Assembly: GCA_900551815.1 (NCBI GenBank)
Contig: URXE01000067.1
Coordinates: 1 to 10,886, forward strand
Reading direction: 5' to 3'
DNA length: 10,886 nt
Source of the DNA: an uncultured Collinsella sp.
GTDB taxonomy: Bacteria; Actinomycetota; Coriobacteriia; Coriobacteriales; Coriobacteriaceae
The notes below the pieces were generated by a model. It worked only from the letters and a program-made list of their open reading frames with translations. It was not told the DNA's origin and made no database searches. Each line of letters begins with the position of its first letter. The first letter of the stretch is position 1. The position numbers and the translations under genes are program-made. Of this stretch, positions 7,554-10,886 are shown piece by piece.

Positions 7554-8705
7554 TTACTGTTCGGTTAACGCTGCGGATCGTTTTGGAAGGCTTACGAGCA
7601 TGGTAGTCCCGTTCTCGGAACTTGCTTCGACCTCTACCGTGCCACCGTGAAGCGCTGCAATCTCCCAAACGAGCGCTAGCCCGAGTCCTGCGCCGCCGTA
7701 TGCCCTGCTGCGGGATTTATCCAGGCGAAAGAACGGTTGGAAGGTGCTCTCATGGTATTGCTTGGGTATTCCCGGGCCCTGGTCTTCGACTCGCAGGAAC
7801 ACGTTGCTGTCGTTGTCGCAGATGGAGACGTTGACAGTCGAGCCGGGGTGGCTGTAACGGATGGCATTTTCGACCAGGTTAAACACCAGCCGATAGAGGA
7901 GCGTGTCGCTCCCGATTACTAAAGTGTCTCCAGCACAATTGAGGGCTATACCCTTATTTTCGGCAAGTGGCGCAAGGTCGGTGAGGACCTCTTCGGACAA
8001 GGGACCAAGTTCAACATCGTCCTCGCAAGGAACGCTGCGGAGCTCACTCATCTCGAGCAATACCTTGGCCATTCGAGACATGCGCTCGGTTTGTTCTTGT
8101 AGCAGGCCGAGCAGCTCGGCTGTTTCGGGTTGCAAACCGGGGTGCTCGGAGATGAATAGTTCAATCTGTGCTTGCATAAGGGCGAGCGGGGTGCGCAGCT
8201 CGTGTGCGGCGTTGCCGGTAAACTGACGCTGTGCAGAGAACCCTTCGCCAAGACGGGCGATCATGTCGTTGAAAGAGGCGCTGCATCGTTGTAGCTCGGT
8301 GGGTACATCTTCACTGAGTCTGATTTCGCTTAGGTTGTCAGGCTGCACGCGCTCCACCTGGGCGGCAAAATCCCGTAGCGGCTTGAGCGCGTGGCCGCTC
8401 ACAAAGTATGCCAGCACGCCGCCAAGGAGTGTGACTCCAGCCGTGATGTACCAGGCTGTCGCGCCAAAAGATTCCTGTGCGTCGTTTACGACGATCGTGA
8501 CCTTGTCATCGAGGGCCGTTTTCGTTGGGTCGAACGCCTGAGGCGAATTCGCGCCGGCAGCGTTAAAGGCCGAGATGTCACTGCCGATGGCATCCATGTA
8601 GCGCATGCCCGTATAACCGACCAGGCAGTTCGTCAGCACGCATGTCGCACACGTGAGCAGTGCCGTCATAATCGTTATGCGCCATTGCAGCGAAAGCCCT
8701 TTCAT
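7554..8705 (-). CDS. Sensor histidine kinase with HAMP domain
   Basis: This is a 383-residue membrane kinase. The first membrane helix is at about residues 10-30, an extracytoplasmic loop of about 50 residues follows, the second helix is at about 85-104, and a HAMP linker runs to about 158. The H box NAAHELRTPLALM places the phosphorylated histidine at His168. The catalytic domain shows the N box NLVENAIRYS (Asn280), the G1 box VEDQGPGIP (Asp308), an F box FQPFFRLD and the G2 box GGAGLGLAL. All catalytic elements are intact. Its ATG overlaps the response-regulator stop by 4 nt (ATGA) and the Shine-Dalgarno GGAG lies within the regulator gene, so the two are coupled. The first helix contains Cys19, Cys22 and Cys27, a CxxC pair plus one. 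The signal sensed is unknown. Confidence 0.93.
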   Translation of the reverse strand: MKGLSLQWRITIMTALLTCATCVLTNCLVGYTGMRYMDAIGSDISAFNAAGANSPQAFDPTKTALDDKVTIVVNDAQESFGATAWYITAGVTLLGGVLAYFVSGHALKPLRDFAAQVERVQPDNLSEIRLSEDVPTELQRCSASFNDMIARLGEGFSAQRQFTGNAAHELRTPLALMQAQIELFISEHPGLQPETAELLGLLQEQTERMSRMAKVLLEMSELRSVPCEDDVELGPLSEEVLTDLAPLAENKGIALNCAGDTLVIGSDTLLYRLVFNLVENAIRYSHPGSTVNVSICDNDSNVFLRVEDQGPGIPKQYHESTFQPFFRLDKSRSRAYGGAGLGLALVWEIAALHGGTVEVEASSENGTTMLVSLPKRSAALTEQ

Positions 8706-9376
8706 TCTCCACCCTCCATAACGTAGCCCTCTCCAATCCGATTGCGAATCGGGTCGTATCCCAAAGCAATGCGTAGCTTTTTGCGGAGTGACGAGATATG
8801 AACGCGGGTTGCGTTGCTAAAGCTGTTCACGGTGCAATCCCAAACGTGCTCGATAAGCTCCTCTTGACTTACCGGACGCCCCTGATTAAGCATCAGGTAT
8901 TCCAAGATTCCCGTTTCCTTGCGCGTAAGAGATAAAGCCTCGCTGTCCACGGAAGCGATGCGCGCCTTGGTGTCAAAGCGGAGCTTCCCGCAGGTTAATA
9001 CTATGTCGCTTTGTGCGAAGCGCCTGAGGGTAAGGCTGCGGATCCTTGCCGCAAGCTCGTCAAGATGAAACGGCTTGGTAAGGTAATCGTTGGCGCCGGC
9101 ATCGAGTCCGGCGACTTTATCGGATACTTCGCCACGTGCGGACAGAATCAGCACCTTGGTCTCGCAGTCGGTTTTCCTAAGTTCCCTGAGCACGGTCATG
9201 CCATCGATACGGGGAAGGTTGAGGTCGAGTACCACGAGGTCAAAGGCATCAACGTCCAGTAGGTCGAGCGCCTCCTGTCCGTCGTGACAGCAGTCGACGC
9301 TGTATGCCAGGTTTCGCAAGCTGCGCGCGATTGCATCACACAGCGCCTGCTCGTCCTCGACGATCAAAATACGCAT
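8702..9376 (-). CDS. OmpR/PhoB-family response regulator
   Basis: The 224-residue protein has an N-terminal receiver domain with acidic pocket Glu7-Asp8, phospho-acceptor Asp51 (VVLDLNLP), the switch residue Ser79 (LILSARG) and Lys101 (YLTKPF). A winged-helix DNA-binding domain follows (ATRVHISSLRKKLR, then IRNRIGEGYVM). This is the classic OmpR/PhoB layout. ATG 9376 is chosen because AAGGAG (9383-9388) lies 6 nt upstream; an in-frame ATG at 9394 would place this site inside the gene. The kinase gene overlaps its 3' end. The gene is read divergently from the CXXC/4Fe-4S/lipoprotein genes with about 90 nt between the starts. Such two-component genes commonly control the neighbouring divergent operon, which makes the redox cassette the first candidate target. 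Confidence 0.94.
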   Translation of the reverse strand: MRILIVEDEQALCDAIARSLRNLAYSVDCCHDGQEALDLLDVDAFDLVVLDLNLPRIDGMTVLRELRKTDCETKVLILSARGEVSDKVAGLDAGANDYLTKPFHLDELAARIRSLTLRRFAQSDIVLTCGKLRFDTKARIASVDSEALSLTRKETGILEYLMLNQGRPVSQEELIEHVWDCTVNSFSNATRVHISSLRKKLRIALGYDPIRNRIGEGYVMEGGE

Positions 9377-9466
9377 AACAGTCTCCTTGCACATTTCAAA
9401 TCGCGCTTAACACGGATTTTATAGTCGATATGGTCCAATGGTCGCGTAACGAAAGGAGTGGTCGAG
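9377..9466. promoter_or_regulatory. Divergent control region between regulator and redox operon
   Basis: This 90-nt gap must hold promoters for both directions. A plus-strand -10-like TATAGT is at 9420-9425, and the same AT-rich patch reads TATAAA on the minus strand; neither has a clear -35 at 17 nt. Two related words, TCGCGCTTAAC (9401-9411) and TCGCGTAAC (9442-9450), lie in the same orientation 41 nt apart and could be regulator sites. TGGTC is also repeated at 9431-9435 and 9439-9443. Confidence 0.45.
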
Positions 9467-9613
9467 TTGTTCAAAGCGGTAAAACCCATGGTACAGGTCG
9501 CTTTGTTGATCGTCGGAATTGCCATGGTGTGCTTTGGTGTTATGCGTGGCGAGGCGGATGCCGTGCTGGCCAAAGCGATTAGGCTGTGCTTGGAGTGTAT
9601 CGGAATTGGATAA
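9467..9613 (+). CDS. CD1871A-family CXXC membrane peptide
   Basis: This is a 48-residue membrane peptide. From a TTG start at 9467 it has a hydrophobic helix (QVALLIVGIAMVCFGVM), the motif RGEADAVLAKAIRLCLECIGIG and a TAA stop. The closing LCLECIGIG with its CxxC, preceded by RGE-AVL-KA, matches the CD1871A family of CXXC proteins as I know them, a family of short membrane peptides usually encoded beside a polytopic 4Fe-4S protein and a lipoprotein, as here. AAAGGAG at 9452-9458 lies 8 nt before the TTG and supports that start; a GTG at 9458 overlaps the site. The gene overlaps the following start by 8 nt. Its exact biochemical role is unknown; a thiol-based electron carrier in the membrane is the likely idea. 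Confidence 0.85.
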   Translation: MFKAVKPMVQVALLIVGIAMVCFGVMRGEADAVLAKAIRLCLECIGIG

Positions 9614-10508
9614 AAGAGAAAACATTGCGTCGCATGTTTTGGCCCGATTTCGCGGATTCATTCAGGCGGCGGCGACGCTGGTCACCAATATTCACCTGCC
9701 AAACTTTGCCAAAGGCGGTATCTATCAGGGCGCGGGAAAAACAGTCTGCGTACCTGGACTTAACTGCTATTCGTGCCCCGCGGCATCGGGTGCGTGCCCC
9801 ATCGGGTCGTTCCAGTCGGTGGTAGGTTCATCCAAGTTCAACTTTTCTTACTATGTTACCGGTACGCTCATTTTGCTCGGCGTGCTGCTGGGTCGCTTTG
9901 TATGCGGGTTTTTGTGCCCGTTTGGCTGGCTGCAGGAGCTGCTTCATAAGATTCCCGGCAAAAAGTTCTCCACGAAAAAGCTCAAGCCGCTCACGTACAT
10001 CAAGTACGTCGTGCTGCTGTTTGCCGTGGTGCTGCTGCCCGTCTTGGTGGTTAACGACGTGGGCATGGGCGACCCGTTCTTTTGTAAGTACATCTGTCCG
10101 CAGGGCGTGCTCGAGGGCGCCATTCCGCTGGCCATCGCCAATGCCGGCATTCGATCTACGTTGGGACATCTCTTTACTTGGAAACTTGCCGTTCTCATTG
10201 CCGTGGTAGTGCTGAGCGTTTTGTTCTACCGCCCCTTCTGCAAATGGATTTGCCCACTCGGCGCATTCTATGCGCTCATGAATAGGGTGTCCCTACTGGG
10301 GATTCGGGTTGACGCATGCAAATGTGTCTCGTGCGGCAAGTGCTCAAAGGTTTGTCAGATGGACGTTGATGTGGTCCGCGCGCCCAATCATGCCGAATGT
10401 ATCCGGTGCGGAAAGTGCATCGGGGCCTGTCCTGTCGATGCCATCAGCTATCGCTATGGCCTGGATGTGTCGGCGGAAAAGCTCCCCTTGACCGCCGATA
10501 AAAAGTAA
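9606..10508 (+). CDS. Polytopic NapH/CcoG-like 4Fe-4S membrane protein
   Basis: The 300-residue protein combines membrane helices (about 82-103, 130-150 and 192-210) with many cysteines. An N-terminal group of four (Cys48, 54, 57, 64) sits in VPGLNCYSCPAASGACPIG. Three CxxxCP motifs follow (Cys100/104, Cys160/164, Cys212/216), as in NapH/NosR/RdxA-type proteins. Two ferredoxin clusters sit near the C-terminus: CxxCxxCxxxC at Cys240, 243, 246, 250, and again at Cys265, 268, 271, 275. It probably passes electrons through the membrane. The start is TTG 9606 (MDKRENIASH), overlapping the CXXC peptide stop by 8 nt, with GGAG 10 nt upstream. An upstream ATG at 9519 reads out of frame through the CXXC gene and is not the likely start. 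Paired CXXC and lipoprotein genes support a redox relay. Confidence 0.88.
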   Translation: MDKRENIASHVLARFRGFIQAAATLVTNIHLPNFAKGGIYQGAGKTVCVPGLNCYSCPAASGACPIGSFQSVVGSSKFNFSYYVTGTLILLGVLLGRFVCGFLCPFGWLQELLHKIPGKKFSTKKLKPLTYIKYVVLLFAVVLLPVLVVNDVGMGDPFFCKYICPQGVLEGAIPLAIANAGIRSTLGHLFTWKLAVLIAVVVLSVLFYRPFCKWICPLGAFYALMNRVSLLGIRVDACKCVSCGKCSKVCQMDVDVVRAPNHAECIRCGKCIGACPVDAISYRYGLDVSAEKLPLTADKK

Positions 10509-10537
10509 ACAAGCTTCGACAAAACGGAGGAATGACC

Positions 10538-10886
10538 ATGAAGCTTTCTAAGATTGCGGCCCTGTTTATGGTGCCGGTATTGGCCTTGTGCCTTGTGGCA
10601 TGTTCGGCGCCCGGTGGCAATGCGAGCGAATCTGCGAGCTCCGATCCTAAGATCGCAGAACTCACTGCGCAGAAGCCGGCCAATGCCGACGAGGCCGCCG
10701 AGCTGTATGCGAAGCTCATGCAGAAGGAGAACGAGATCTTTTCGAGTGATAACGCGCTGTGGGAAAAAGTATTCAATGCGGCAAATAAAGACTCGGCAAT
10801 GATTGAGGATGGCAGCAATTACGGCGATTTTCTGCTCAAGACCATCGACGGCGCCAAGGATGAGTTCACGGCGGATGAGCTTAAGA
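10538..10886 (+). CDS. Lipoprotein, probable TlpA-type partner (3' end beyond window)
   Basis: The first 116 residues are visible. The signal peptide ends in the lipobox LVAC, with Cys22 as the acylated residue. An Ala/Ser-rich spacer follows, then a helical domain (ELYAKLMQKENEIFSSDNALWEKVF, then EDGSNYGDFLLKTIDGAKDEF). This helical domain is familiar as the N-terminal part of proteins that continue into a TlpA/ResA-like thioredoxin domain, encoded next to the 4Fe-4S and CXXC genes; the continuation would be beyond the right edge and cannot be checked here. ATG 10538 lies 7 nt after GGAGG (10526-10530); an ATG at 10532 is too close to it. The gene lies 29 nt after the Fe-S gene, so it is in the same operon and would deliver or receive electrons outside the membrane. 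Confidence 0.85.
   Translation, partial: MKLSKIAALFMVPVLALCLVACSAPGGNASESASSDPKIAELTAQKPANADEAAELYAKLMQKENEIFSSDNALWEKVFNAANKDSAMIEDGSNYGDFLLKTIDGAKDEFTADELK

Noticed and set aside
9519..9605. Upstream ATG extension of the 4Fe-4S protein
   Set aside because: This part overlaps the CXXC peptide gene in another frame and reads as Cys/Arg-rich noise; TTG 9606 gives the family-like N-terminus.

Overview
The window looks like chromosomal DNA of a high-GC, gut-type actinobacterium of the class Coriobacteriia, possibly Collinsella. This is inferred from several features together: a very large exported protein with an LAxTG-type sorting signal, a MalT-like LuxR regulator next to it, GC-rich codon use, and the CD1871A/4Fe-4S/lipoprotein redox cassette. 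I could run no database comparison, so the genus is a guess.

Layout, left to right. (1) 1-768, minus strand: the N-terminal 256 codons of an archaeal-type AAA ATPase, cut by the left edge. (2) 769-874: a long imperfect inverted repeat built from six copies of a hexamer, directly upstream of that ATPase. (3) 915-1849, plus strand: a two-gene operon of a small XRE-family repressor and a four-helix membrane protein. It is read from a strong promoter placed at the centre of a symmetric four-site operator. (4) 1855-1890: a hairpin shared by convergent gene ends. (5) 1939-6324, minus strand: a 1461-residue secreted, probably sortase-anchored surface protein. (6) 6482-7486, minus strand: a LuxR-type regulator upstream of the surface-protein gene in the same orientation. 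(7) 7554-9376, minus strand: an OmpR-type response regulator and its histidine kinase, overlapping by 4 nt. (8) 9467-10886, plus strand, divergent from the two-component genes: a 48-residue CXXC protein of the CD1871A type, a polytopic NapH-like 4Fe-4S protein, and the start of a lipoprotein cut by the right edge. The lipoprotein's family often continues into a TlpA-like thioredoxin domain.

How the genes may work together. The right-hand operon reads as a membrane electron-transfer route, from CXXC protein and Fe-S protein to an extracytoplasmic lipoprotein. The divergent two-component system is the obvious candidate regulator. The kinase has a CxxC pair inside its first membrane helix, which invites a thiol-sensing hypothesis. 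The middle section pairs a cell-wall surface protein with a LuxR regulator that may control it. The left section holds two self-contained units, each with an unusually ordered set of DNA sites in front: the ATPase and the XRE/membrane pair. These operator arrays and the redox cassette with its sensor are the parts most worth a second look.
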